Source of the DNA: Amycolatopsis nigrescens CSC17Ta-90
Lineage (GTDB): Bacteria > Actinomycetota > Actinomycetes > Mycobacteriales > Pseudonocardiaceae
Direction of reading: 5' to 3'
Length of the DNA: 64,000 nucleotides
Assembly: GCF_000384315.1 (NCBI RefSeq)
Contig: NZ_ARVW01000001.1
Span: forward strand, 2,675,746-2,739,745
Position 1 is the first letter of the stretch, and every line of letters starts with the position of its first letter. This document shows positions 48,366-56,660 of this stretch, one piece after another. A model generated the notes under the pieces. The model saw nothing but the letters and a program-made list of their open reading frames with translations. It was not told where the DNA came from and ran no database searches. The position numbers and the translations under genes are program-made.

Positions 48366-50987
48366 TCACCGGTCGTACCGGATCGAGCGGTCGCCGTCGT
48401 CGTCCAGCGAACCGCTGATCCGGCCGCCGGCGCTGCTGGTCTCGAAAATACCGCCGTCGACGCGGTACTGGCTGGAGCCGCGTTCCTGGTCTCCGCCACC
48501 ACCGCCTCCTGCGCCACCCATACCGCCCATCATCGGCATGCCGCCCATTCCGCCACCCGCGGCCGCGCCCTGCTGGGTCGCCGCGGCGGACGGGTCCATG
48601 CCCGGCGCCGCGCCAAGGCCGGGTGCCGCGCCGGCCATGGCCGGCGCCGGAGCACCGCCTCCGGTCTGGGACCCCGGGTCCAGCGACCCGGTGTCGCCCA
48701 GCGGGACACCGCCCGCAGGGGCACCGCCGGCGTGCGCGATCGGCCCCGAGTCGGCGGTCGCCGCCTCGGCGGGCGCGGTCTGCTGGGCGGCCGGATCCGC
48801 GGCAGGAGCCGCATCCGCCGGGGCACCAGCGTCGGCCGCTGCGGCCGGGGCACCGGCGGCGCCGTCACCACCCGCATCGACCCCGCCCGGTGCCTGGAAC
48901 CCATCGCTCCCAGCCGGTTTGCTCTCCGCTTCGAGGGTCTCGCCGCCGGTCGCGGCCTCCGGCTCACCCGTCGCCAGGTCATCGGTCGGGAGGTCGCCGC
49001 TGCGCCGGTCATCCAGCTTGAGGTCGTCGTCCTTGAGGTCCGACTTGCCGTCCTCGCCGGCCCCGTCCTTGCCCTCGCCGTCCTTCGAGCCCTCCTCGTC
49101 GAGGGTGTACGAGGTCGGCTCGCCGGTCCCGTCGTCCACCGTGACCACGGTCGGGCCGTCCGGCCCCTCCGGGCGCTCGGCGGTGATCTTGAGGTTGCCG
49201 TCCTCGATGTGGATCTTGCCGTCCGGCCCCGGCTTGTAGACCTTCTCGCCGGTGTCCTGCTGGGATCCCTGTGGGCCGAAGTCCTTGTCGCCTTCCTTGG
49301 CCGGGTCGCCGGGCTTGCCGTCCTCGCCCTCCTTGCCCGCCTCGCCATCGCCGAAGTCCAGTTTGTAGTCCTTCGGCTGGCCCTTGCCGTCGTCGACGGA
49401 GATCTCCATCTTCCCGTCCTTGTCCGGCTCCGACATGGTGATCTTGTCGTCGCCCTTCTGGACGGTCATGGTGTCCTGCTCGTCGCCGGCGTCCTTGATC
49501 GCTTCACCGGTCTCCGGGTCGATCGGGTACGGCTTGCCGGTCTCCGGGTCCGTCTCCAGCGGCTTGCCGGTGACCGGGTTCATGCCCTCTTCCGGCTTCT
49601 TCGGCTCCTCGGCACCGGCCGGCGGAGTGCCACCGCCCGCGCCGGGGCCACCCCCGCCGGTGCCGGGACCGCCACCACCCGTACCCGGGCCGCCGCCACC
49701 GGTACCTGGCCCGCCGCCCGGCTTCTTCTCCTCGCCGCCGCTCAGATTCGGCGAACCCACCTGCGCGAACGGGTCCTGCTCGAGCCCCTTGCCGAGGCCC
49801 TGGACCATCGTGTCGTAGCTCTGCTGGATGCCCTGCTTGGCGCTGGTGGCCTGGTCGTGGACCTCGTTCGCCTTGGTCGTGTAAGCGGTCTTGAACTGCT
49901 CGATCTTGGTCTCGCAGTCCGTCAGCGCCTTCTCGTACTTGGCGCACTCTTCCTTGATGTTGTCCTCGTTGATTTCCTTCGCGAAATTGAGCCCCGCGAC
50001 AGCGGCGATGGCACCGATCGGCCCGCCGACGAGAAATCCGAGCGCACCCGCGGCGATATTGCCGAGCAGGTCAAGGCCCTTTTCCAGCAGGCTCCGGTTC
50101 TCCAGCTCGTGGATCTTGTTCTTCAGCTCGGAGATAACACCGGGCAGCTTCTCCTTGCCCTCGATCACCGCGTCCACATCGGACGGGGTCATCCCCGCCA
50201 TCTTGCCGTCGCCCCACTTGTTGTGGCAGAGCTTGGCGAAGTCGGTGACCTGCTTCTCGATGGTGTTGATGCCGGTGGTGATCGTGCCGGGCGCGTTGGT
50301 CAGCGCACCGGCCAGCGTGGCCGAGCCCGCGTCCAGTTTGGACTTGTACTGGTTCGCCGCGGTCGCCGCACCGCCCTGCCAGCCGGACAGGTTGTTGCCC
50401 CATGCCTGGTCCAGCTGCTGATTGGACTCGGTGACCGTCTTCCCGCTCTGTGTGAGCGCGTCCGCGTCCGCGCGGAAGGCGGTGAAGTCGATGCCCCGGA
50501 ACTCCGCGGTGGCGGCACGCAGGCTGTTCGGGTCGAGCCCGCCCATGCGCGCGTCGCCACCGCCCTGCTGGCTCTGCCCGCCCGCCTTGGTGAACCTCGG
50601 ATGGAACTCGTCGAAGATCTTCAGCCCGACATCGCCCTGATCGATGATCTCGTCGGAATTGCTGAAACCGCCCTCGCCCAGCCGTTTCCAGCTGTCCCCC
50701 AGCGCCTTGTCGGTTTCGGCCTTCTTGATCTGCTGCTCGGCGCTGGCCGCGGCGGCCTGCCCCATCATCTCGTCCATCGGAATGATGCCCCCGTGCTCAC
50801 CGAGGTTCATCATTTCCAGCGGGTTGATGCCGAGCTCTTGCGAGTACTTCCACTTGTCGTTGTCGCTGAGGTCACCGGACGCGGCGAGGCTGTTCAGGAG
50901 AGCCTTTTTGTTCTCCTTGGACACATTCGGGTCGTCCAGCATCTTGCGCTGTTCTTCAGCGCTGTACTTCTTCTGCTCGTCGCCCAT
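48366..50987 (-). CDS. Large Gly/Pro-rich type VII-type secreted protein (Rv3439c-like)
   Basis: An 873-residue protein. About residues 1-150 are helical and charged; about 170-330 resemble a WXG100/LXG-like helical domain (the WG of QAWGNNLSGWQGG); a hydrophobic Gly/Ala-rich segment near 320-350 (GNIAAGALGFLVGG) follows; then GPGTGGG repeats, a Gly/Asp/Glu-rich stretch of charged repeats, and a Pro/Ala-rich C terminus. No toxin domain was recognised. The ATG at 50987 is two bases after the stop of the small WXG-like gene, as in Rv3440c-Rv3439c. Secretion by ESX-4 is inferred. Confidence 0.7.
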   Translation of the reverse strand: MGDEQKKYSAEEQRKMLDDPNVSKENKKALLNSLAASGDLSDNDKWKYSQELGINPLEMMNLGEHGGIIPMDEMMGQAAAASAEQQIKKAETDKALGDSWKRLGEGGFSNSDEIIDQGDVGLKIFDEFHPRFTKAGGQSQQGGGDARMGGLDPNSLRAATAEFRGIDFTAFRADADALTQSGKTVTESNQQLDQAWGNNLSGWQGGAATAANQYKSKLDAGSATLAGALTNAPGTITTGINTIEKQVTDFAKLCHNKWGDGKMAGMTPSDVDAVIEGKEKLPGVISELKNKIHELENRSLLEKGLDLLGNIAAGALGFLVGGPIGAIAAVAGLNFAKEINEDNIKEECAKYEKALTDCETKIEQFKTAYTTKANEVHDQATSAKQGIQQSYDTMVQGLGKGLEQDPFAQVGSPNLSGGEEKKPGGGPGTGGGGPGTGGGGPGTGGGGPGAGGGTPPAGAEEPKKPEEGMNPVTGKPLETDPETGKPYPIDPETGEAIKDAGDEQDTMTVQKGDDKITMSEPDKDGKMEISVDDGKGQPKDYKLDFGDGEAGKEGEDGKPGDPAKEGDKDFGPQGSQQDTGEKVYKPGPDGKIHIEDGNLKITAERPEGPDGPTVVTVDDGTGEPTSYTLDEEGSKDGEGKDGAGEDGKSDLKDDDLKLDDRRSGDLPTDDLATGEPEAATGGETLEAESKPAGSDGFQAPGGVDAGGDGAAGAPAAAADAGAPADAAPAADPAAQQTAPAEAATADSGPIAHAGGAPAGGVPLGDTGSLDPGSQTGGGAPAPAMAGAAPGLGAAPGMDPSAAATQQGAAAGGGMGGMPMMGGMGGAGGGGGGDQERGSSQYRVDGGIFETSSAGGRISGSLDDDGDRSIRYDR
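49644..49725. repeat. Short in-frame tandem repeat encoding GPGTGGG
   Basis: Three near-identical copies of a 21-24-base unit in the large secreted-protein gene, translating to a repeated Gly-Pro-Gly-Thr linker. A site for length variation between strains. Confidence 0.6.
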
Positions 50988-50989
50988 GA

Positions 50990-51301
50990 TCAGCCCTGGC
51001 CCTTGTTCTTGATCGCCGCCTGCTGGTTTTCCTCGTTCGTCGAGTAACTGCGCGACGCCTCGGACAGCGCACCGCCGAACTGGGTCGCCGACGTGCCGTA
51101 CTTGGTGATGCCGTCCTTGAACTTCGCGAAAGCCTGCGTATAGGGGTCGGCGACCTGCTGCCACGCCTTGCCGACCTTGCCCGCTGCCACGGTGGCGGTC
51201 AGCTTCCCGGCCGCCGTGGTGAGTTCGGTCCCCTCCTGGTTGAACGCGGTAGCCCCAGCATTCACCTGCCCCGGATCGGCCTTGTAGCCACCGTCTGGCA
51301 T
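50990..51301 (-). CDS. WXG100-like small secreted protein (Rv3440c-like)
   Basis: A 103-residue, mainly helical protein without a signal peptide. AWQQVADPYTQAFAKF gives a central W-x-x turn in place of a strict WXG. The size and position (before Rv3439c-like, next to glmM) match Rv3440c. The ATG at 51301 follows GAGGGGGAGCAA. A partner of the adjacent large protein is likely. Confidence 0.7.
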   Translation of the reverse strand: MPDGGYKADPGQVNAGATAFNQEGTELTTAAGKLTATVAAGKVGKAWQQVADPYTQAFAKFKDGITKYGTSATQFGGALSEASRSYSTNEENQQAAIKNKGQG

Positions 51302-51454
51302 TTGCTCCCCCTCGAGAGGTCACGGATAAGCGAACACAACTCCGACGCGCTTCAGGCGCGCGTGGTGCCGTCGCTAATGCACAGACAATGTACCGAGGCG
51401 CAGGTCAGCCCGCACCGACCTGAGTACTTTGCTTACCCAAACGGTCTACGAGGG

Positions 51455-52789
51455 TCAGGAGACCGCGGAAACCACCCCGGCCAGCCGGTCGGCGGCGGCC
51501 TGCGCGGTGTCCTGGGCGGGAGCCTCCACCATCACCCGGACGAGCTGCTCGGTGCCGGACGGCCGCAGCAGCACGCGGCCCTCTTCACCGAGTTCGGCCT
51601 CGACCGCGCCGACCGCGTCGCGGACGGCCTCGGATCCGGCCACCGCGGCCTTGTCCGCGACCCGGACGTTGACCAGTACCTGCGGCAGCCGCCGCATCAC
51701 GCCCGCCAGCTCCGCCAGCGGCCTGCCGGTCGAAGCGATCCGGCTCATCAGCCGCAGCGCGGTGAGCAGCCCGTCCCCGGTGGTGGCGTGCGCGGGCAGC
51801 ACCACGTGCCCGGACTGCTCGCCGCCGATCGCGTAACCGCCGGCACGCAACTCCTCGAGCACGTACCGGTCGCCGACCGCGGTGGTCCGGACGTTCACCC
51901 CGTGCGCGCGCATGGCCAGGTGCAGGCCGAGATTGCTCATCACGGTGGCGACCAGGGTCTCGTCGGTCAGCTCGCCGTCGTCGGCCATGGCCAGCGCGAG
52001 CACGGCCATGATCTGGTCGCCGTCGATGATCTGACCCACCGCGTCCACCGCGAGACACCGGTCCGCGTCCCCGTCGTGGGCGATGCCGAGGTCGGCACCG
52101 TGCTCGAGGACGGCCGTCTGGAGCTGCTCCAGGTGGGTGGACCCGCAGCCGTCGTTGATGTTGATGCCGTCCGGTTCGGCGTGGATCGCGATGACCTCGG
52201 CGCCCGCCTTGCGGTACACCTCGGGCGCCGCGGCCGAGGCCGCGCCGTTCGCGCAGTCCACCACCACCCGGACACCGGCCAGCGGGTGCGGGGTGGCGGC
52301 CAGCAGATGGGCGGAGTACCGGTCCAGCGCGTCGTCGACATCGGAGACCCGGCCGACCTCAGCTCCGGTCGGACGAACTGCGTCGGCATCGAGACCGGCC
52401 TCGATCTCGTCCTCGATGCCGTCCGGCAGCTTGTGCCCGCCGGCGGCGAAGAGCTTGATGCCGTTGTCCGGCATCGGGTTGTGCGAAGCGGAGATCATCA
52501 CGCCGAGATCGGCGTTGAGCTCGCTGACCAGGAAGGCGACCGCCGGGGTCGGCTGCACCCCGACGCGCAGCACGTCCGCGCCGGCGGACGCGAGCCCGGC
52601 GACGACTGCGGCTTCGAGCATCTCGCCGCTGGCACGGGGGTCCCGGCCCACCACGGCGACCTGACGGTGCGAACGGTCGTGTGCTGCGAGCACCCTGGCG
52701 GCGCTCGCAGCGATCGCGAGTGCGAGTTCGGGCGTCAGCTCGCCGTTCGCGAGACCGCGCACTCCGTCAGTGCCGAAAAGGCGAGACAT
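51455..52789 (-). CDS. glmM: Phosphoglucosamine mutase
   Basis: A 444-residue phosphohexomutase converting glucosamine 6-phosphate to glucosamine 1-phosphate. The phosphoserine loop is [12 protein letters not shown], the metal loop DGDADRC, and the sugar loop GGEQSGHV. The ATG at 52789 ([12 protein letters not shown]) is preferred over that at 52795 because GGAGGAG lies seven bases before it. It follows rpsI and rplM on the strand as in M. tuberculosis (mrsA, Rv3441c). Confidence 0.97.
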   Translation of the reverse strand: MSRLFGTDGVRGLANGELTPELALAIAASAARVLAAHDRSHRQVAVVGRDPRASGEMLEAAVVAGLASAGADVLRVGVQPTPAVAFLVSELNADLGVMISASHNPMPDNGIKLFAAGGHKLPDGIEDEIEAGLDADAVRPTGAEVGRVSDVDDALDRYSAHLLAATPHPLAGVRVVVDCANGAASAAAPEVYRKAGAEVIAIHAEPDGININDGCGSTHLEQLQTAVLEHGADLGIAHDGDADRCLAVDAVGQIIDGDQIMAVLALAMADDGELTDETLVATVMSNLGLHLAMRAHGVNVRTTAVGDRYVLEELRAGGYAIGGEQSGHVVLPAHATTGDGLLTALRLMSRIASTGRPLAELAGVMRRLPQVLVNVRVADKAAVAGSEAVRDAVGAVEAELGEEGRVLLRPSGTEQLVRVMVEAPAQDTAQAAADRLAGVVSAVS

Positions 52790-52873
52790 CGTCATCTCCT
52801 CCTAGAGCGAACAACCTCGACAACCTAGCGGCACGGCACACGACCCCACCACGCCCCTCACCCGACGCCAGCC

Positions 52874-52901
52874 GAGCGCGTTTAGCCCGCTAAACGCGCT
52901 C
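52874..52901 (-). repeat. Dispersed palindrome copy (full 28-bp form)
   Basis: Perfect symmetry, CC centre, in the gap between rpsI and glmM, 19 bases before the rpsI terminator. Confidence 0.95.
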
Positions 52902-52920
52902 GGGTCGGCAGCACAAAGCA

Positions 52921-52957
52921 CGGAAGCGTCCATCCGATGGACGGATGAACGCTTCCG
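52921..52957 (-). terminator. rpsI terminator
   Basis: CGGAAGCGT pairs with ACGCTTCCG and, inside it, CATCCG with CGGATG around a short loop; 16 bases after the rpsI stop. A single bulged pair joins the two stems. Confidence 0.8.
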
Positions 52958-52972
52958 AGGGTTGCTTGCGAA

Positions 52973-53467
52973 TCAGCGCTTGCTGTACTGCGGAGCCTTA
53001 CGGGCCTTCTTGAGACCGTACTTCTTCCGCTCCGTGGAACGCGCGTCACGGGTCAGGAAGCCGGCCTTCTTCAGCGCCGGGCGGTCGTCGGCGTCGACCT
53101 CGACCAGGGCACGGGCGATCGCCAGGCGCAGCGCGCCGGCCTGACCGGAGGTGCCGCCGCCGTGCAGGTTGCCGAAGATGTCGAAGGAGTCCGGCTTCTC
53201 GACGGTCACCAGCGGCTCACGGATGAGCTGCTGGTGCACCTTGTTCGGGAAGTACTCCTCGATGCTCTTGCCGTTCAGCTTGAACACGCCGGTGCCGGGC
53301 ACCAGGCGGACGCGGACGACGGCCTCCTTGCGGCGGCCCACCGTCTGCGCGTTGCCGCCGGCGGCGCGGGACGGCTTCGGCGCGGCTGGGGTCTCACTGG
53401 TCACAACGGCTTCGGTCGCCTCGGCGGCCTCGGTCTCGGTGCTGGTCACAGACTGTTCCTCACTCAC
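52973..53467 (-). CDS. rpsI: 30S ribosomal protein S9
   Basis: A 164-residue ribosomal protein. An unusual 40-residue acidic/Thr-rich N-terminal extension precedes the conserved part ([34 protein letters not shown], and the [13 protein letters not shown] terminus that reaches the P site). The extension is usual in actinobacteria. Its GTG overlaps the rplM stop in GTGA. Confidence 0.97.
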   Translation of the reverse strand: MSEEQSVTSTETEAAEATEAVVTSETPAAPKPSRAAGGNAQTVGRRKEAVVRVRLVPGTGVFKLNGKSIEEYFPNKVHQQLIREPLVTVEKPDSFDIFGNLHGGGTSGQAGALRLAIARALVEVDADDRPALKKAGFLTRDARSTERKKYGLKKARKAPQYSKR

Positions 53468-53916
53468 TGGGCGACCTGCGCGATCTTGCTGAGCTCGTGC
53501 GGCTGCGGCTGCTGCGCGGCGTGCGGGTGCGCCGGGCCGGCGTAGACCTTGAGCTTCTTCGCCTGGGCGCGGCCGAGCTTGTTCTTCGGCAGCATGCCCT
53601 TGACGACCTTCTCGAGCAGCCGCTCGGGCTTGGTGTCCAGGAGCTCGCCGAAGGAGCGCTTGCGCAGACCACCGGGGTAGCCGCTGTGCCGGTACGCGAA
53701 CTTCTGCTCGCGCTTGTTCCCGGTCAGAGCGACCTTCTCGGCGTTGACGATGATGACGAAGTCACCGGTGTCCACGTGCGGGGCATAGGTCGGCTTGTGC
53801 TTGCCGCGCAGCAGCGTGGCGACCTCGGTCGCGAGCCGGCCGAGCACGACATCCTCGGCGTCGATCACGTGCCAGGCACGAGTGACGTCGCCGGGCTTGG
53901 GGCTGTACGTGGGCAA
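53464..53916 (-). CDS. rplM: 50S ribosomal protein L13
   Basis: A 150-residue ribosomal protein: [20 protein letters not shown], then [16 protein letters not shown] and [18 protein letters not shown]. The start codon is TTG at 53916; no nearby ATG or GTG gives a better start, and AGGTAG lies upstream. The upstream gap of 195 bp would hold its promoter and leader. First gene of rplM-rpsI. Confidence 0.96.
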   Translation of the reverse strand: MPTYSPKPGDVTRAWHVIDAEDVVLGRLATEVATLLRGKHKPTYAPHVDTGDFVIIVNAEKVALTGNKREQKFAYRHSGYPGGLRKRSFGELLDTKPERLLEKVVKGMLPKNKLGRAQAKKLKVYAGPAHPHAAQQPQPHELSKIAQVAQ

Positions 53917-54111
53917 GGGTCTACCTCGTCGTCAACATTGCGTGTGGGTATGAGTGCGGGCCTAGCGCTAGTCGTACACAGCGCCGCAGCGCACAACGAC
54001 ATATGAAGATACCCGGCCGCTCCGACGAGGGTCGAAGCGGGGGTCGCCGCCCACATCCATACTAGGGTCTCGTGCAGTTGACCGTACCGAACCGCCCCGG
54101 GGGCCATCAGC

Positions 54112-55014
54112 GTGACCGTGCGAAACCACCGCCATCGGCGACTCGCGGCCCTGCTGGCCTGCGCGGGACTGCTGGTCGCGACGACCACCGCCTGCGGCAG
54201 CGCCAAGGCGGGCAGCGCGGTGCCCGACGGCGACCAGGCCGCCACCTACGTCAGCGCCAAGTTCGCCGAGAAGATCGAGGCGCTCGGCAACGACTTCAGC
54301 GGGAACGAGTCCCGCAAGAGCGTGCTGCAGCGGTTCGCCAGGGTCGACGAGAAGAAGTCGAACAGCACGATCAGCGCGGTCCAGTTCGGCCGCCCGCCCG
54401 CCCGGTTCTCGAAGAACCACTCCAACACCAACTCGGCCGACTACCTTGACTCGTTCCACCCGGCGAACAGCGAGGTCGAGTACCTGCAACTCGGTCCGGC
54501 CTACGCCGCCCTCGCTCCCACCCCGTGGGTGTCCATGCCCTATACCGCCGGGAACCTCAACGAGTGCTTCTGGGAGGGCCAGCAGGACGTCTGCAAGATG
54601 ATCCAGGCGGTGGCCGACTCGGTGAACAAGGGCAAGGCGGCCAAACGGGCGAACAGCCGCCCCGACGGCAGCGTCGAGCTCAGCGCCGAGGTGACGCTCG
54701 GCGCGTTCCTGCAGAACAAGGTGATCGTCTTCCCGCCGTCGCTGCTCGGCCTGATCAGCGACAAGATGAAGACCGAGGTCCTGCCGACCCGGTTGATTCT
54801 CGATCCGAAGGGCAAGCTCACCGAGATCGAGATGACCGGCAAGATCGCCGACGCCGGGCACGAAGTCGAGGTCCGGATGCACTACAAGCTCGACGGCGAG
54901 CCGACCGCGAACGACCTGCCGAAGCTCCCGGACGCGTCGCAGGTGACCGTGCTGCCGGACAAGGCCGCGGTGGACGACTTCTACCGGCGCCTCGGCGAGA
55001 TCCAGGGCGGATGA
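54112..55014 (+). CDS. Putative lipoprotein
   Basis: A 300-residue protein with a twin-Arg/hydrophobic leader and a lipobox (TTACGS, acylated Cys near residue 28). The mature part has no recognised domain and four further cysteines or pairs (ECFW, VCKM). Start at GTG 54112, or GTG 54118. It is 66 bp ahead of the DUF4333 gene and both sit between rplM and the esx genes, a place occupied only by esx in mycobacteria. Confidence 0.75.
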   Translation: MTVRNHRHRRLAALLACAGLLVATTTACGSAKAGSAVPDGDQAATYVSAKFAEKIEALGNDFSGNESRKSVLQRFARVDEKKSNSTISAVQFGRPPARFSKNHSNTNSADYLDSFHPANSEVEYLQLGPAYAALAPTPWVSMPYTAGNLNECFWEGQQDVCKMIQAVADSVNKGKAAKRANSRPDGSVELSAEVTLGAFLQNKVIVFPPSLLGLISDKMKTEVLPTRLILDPKGKLTEIEMTGKIADAGHEVEVRMHYKLDGEPTANDLPKLPDASQVTVLPDKAAVDDFYRRLGEIQGG

Positions 55015-55080
55015 GCCGACGGTGGGAATGCAACGAAGCTCACACGGCGACGCGCCGCGACCTCCCGAGGTGATACCCCG

Positions 55081-55602
55081 ATGACCCAGCCGCCCAGCCA
55101 GCCCGGGTGGTGGCAGCCGCCGGCCGGGCAGCCGAACGCGCCGCAGTGGCAGCAGCCGCAGGGCTATCCGCCACAGGGATATCCGGGGCAGGCCCCGCCT
55201 CCGCAGGGCGGGTACGGCGGCGGCTTCCAGCTGTCCACTTCGTACGGTGGGCTGGGCGCATTCGGTCAGGCACCGCAGGCGAAAGGCCCGCGCTCCAAGA
55301 AACCGTGGCTCATCGGCGGGGGCGTGGTGGTGGTCCTGCTGGCCGGCGGCGCCACAGCCTGGGCGCTCGGCGCCTTCCAGGGCGAGGTGCTCGACGAAGG
55401 TTCCGTGCAGAACGGGGTGGTGACCGTGCTCCGGGAGAGCTTCGGGGAAAGCGATGTCCGCGACGTGCGATGCCCGGCGGACCAGCCGATCAAGGCCGGC
55501 AGCACGTTCGACTGCTCGATCACCCTGGCCGGACAGCCGAAAAAGGTGTCCATCCGGGTGCTGAACGACAAGCCGGAATTCGAGGTCGGCGCACCCAAGT
55601 AA
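55081..55602 (+). CDS. DUF4333-domain membrane protein
   Basis: A 173-residue protein: a Pro/Gln/Gly-rich cytosolic tail (1-75), one membrane helix (GGGVVVVLLAGGATAWALGA), and an extracellular DUF4333-type domain with two cysteines (VRCPADQP and FDCSITL) that likely form a disulfide. Function unknown; probably an envelope protein. A hairpin follows it. Confidence 0.8.
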   Translation: MTQPPSQPGWWQPPAGQPNAPQWQQPQGYPPQGYPGQAPPPQGGYGGGFQLSTSYGGLGAFGQAPQAKGPRSKKPWLIGGGVVVVLLAGGATAWALGAFQGEVLDEGSVQNGVVTVLRESFGESDVRDVRCPADQPIKAGSTFDCSITLAGQPKKVSIRVLNDKPEFEVGAPK

Positions 55603-55617
55603 ACGTCCGAAAACATA

Positions 55618-55654
55618 AAGAACCGGTTCCGGCGCGATGCCGGAACCGGTTCTT
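55618..55654. terminator. Terminator between DUF4333 and esxT-like genes
   Basis: A perfect 16-bp stem, AAGAACCGGTTCCGGC (55618-55633) and its complement (55639-55654), and a 5-base loop; works for both convergent genes. Confidence 0.9.
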
Positions 55655-55671
55655 GACTGGGGTTACTCTGG

Positions 55672-55959
55672 TCAGTTCCCCATCAGCTTGGTAACGCTGC
55701 TCTCCGTGCTCTGGTAGCCGTCCGCGATCTGCGGCAGCGCCGTGGCGATCTGCGCGAGGAGCTGCTTGAGCTCGGTGAACGAGTCGTCCCACTGCTTCTG
55801 CAGGGCCTGGTACTCGGTCTGGGCGCTACCGGTCCAGGTCTCGACCAGCGGGTTCAGCTGCTTCTTCAGGTCGCCGAACAGGGCCTCCAGCTCACCACCG
55901 GTGCTCTTGCAGTCCTCCGCCGCGGCGTTGATCGTGGCGTAGTCAACCTTGATCGTCAT
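55672..55959 (-). CDS. esxT: WXG100 protein (EsxT-like)
   Basis: A 95-residue helical hairpin. The turn reads VETWTGSAQTEY, the WXG motif. Secreted by ESX-4 as a dimer with the EsxU-like protein. A following YxxxD/E signal is not obvious near the C terminus (DGYQSTESS is the closest). The neighbours match Rv3444c. Confidence 0.88.
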   Translation of the reverse strand: MTIKVDYATINAAAEDCKSTGGELEALFGDLKKQLNPLVETWTGSAQTEYQALQKQWDDSFTELKQLLAQIATALPQIADGYQSTESSVTKLMGN

Positions 55960-56002
55960 TTAATACTCCGTTTCGAAAAAGTCTGGGTGGGATGAAAGTC
56001 GA

Positions 56003-56323
56003 TCAGCCGAGAACGCCGAAGCCCTCGTTGAAGCTCTTGACGAAGGTCTGCTGCTCCTCTTCCGAGGCCTGGTAGGTGGAACCGGCCTGCGCGAGCAGCT
56101 CACCGATGCCCTGCAGCGACTGGTTCAGCTTCCGGCCGGTCTCGTTGAAGCGCATCATCACGTTCTGGAACGCGACGGCGGCCTGGCCATCCCAGCCGGC
56201 CTGCGTGGCCTCGATCTTGTCCTGAAGCGCATTCAGGTTGCGGTCCATCTCAGCGCGGGTGGCGCTGACGTCCTTCTCGGCCTGGGTGAACTGTGCAACT
56301 TCCCCGGTAAAGCCTTGAGCCAT
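56003..56323 (-). CDS. esxU: WXG100 protein (EsxU-like)
   Basis: A 106-residue helical hairpin with AGWDGQAAVAF as the WXG turn and a candidate secretion tail around STYQASEEEQ. Partner of the EsxT-like protein 43 bp downstream. The ATG follows AAGGGGGTAG. Confidence 0.88.
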   Translation of the reverse strand: MAQGFTGEVAQFTQAEKDVSATRAEMDRNLNALQDKIEATQAGWDGQAAVAFQNVMMRFNETGRKLNQSLQGIGELLAQAGSTYQASEEEQQTFVKSFNEGFGVLG

Positions 56324-56660
56324 TGGGAGCTACCCCCTTCGTTAGTGGTTTGCCCGTGCTTCGTTTGTTGGTACGGGCCTACGACGAAGACCATGCCATG
56401 GTTGGTTCCGCCTTGTCGCGATCCCCGGCCAAGTAGTTGCTGAAGTGAACGCCGCGACCTGGAACCGACTCGGCCGGCTCGATCCCGCCACCCGTCCAGC
56501 ACCCGAAAAAAGGGGAGAAATCCCTTGCGCTACAACAGTTTCCGTCGTTCCAGGAATCCACACGAGAACGACTCGGCCGCGGCGGGCGACGATTCGCTCT
56601 TGCGAAAGTCCTCGCCTCTTCACTCTTTGGTGGAGCCCGCCCAGCCTTCGCGGCACGCGC
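56324..56660. other. 337-bp region upstream of esxU
   Basis: No credible gene. It holds the promoter of the esxU-esxT operon, the ribosome site directly before 56323, and an A-rich stretch (CCGAAAAAAGGGG near 56500) unusual for this GC content. No palindromic repeat copy is seen here. Confidence 0.4.
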
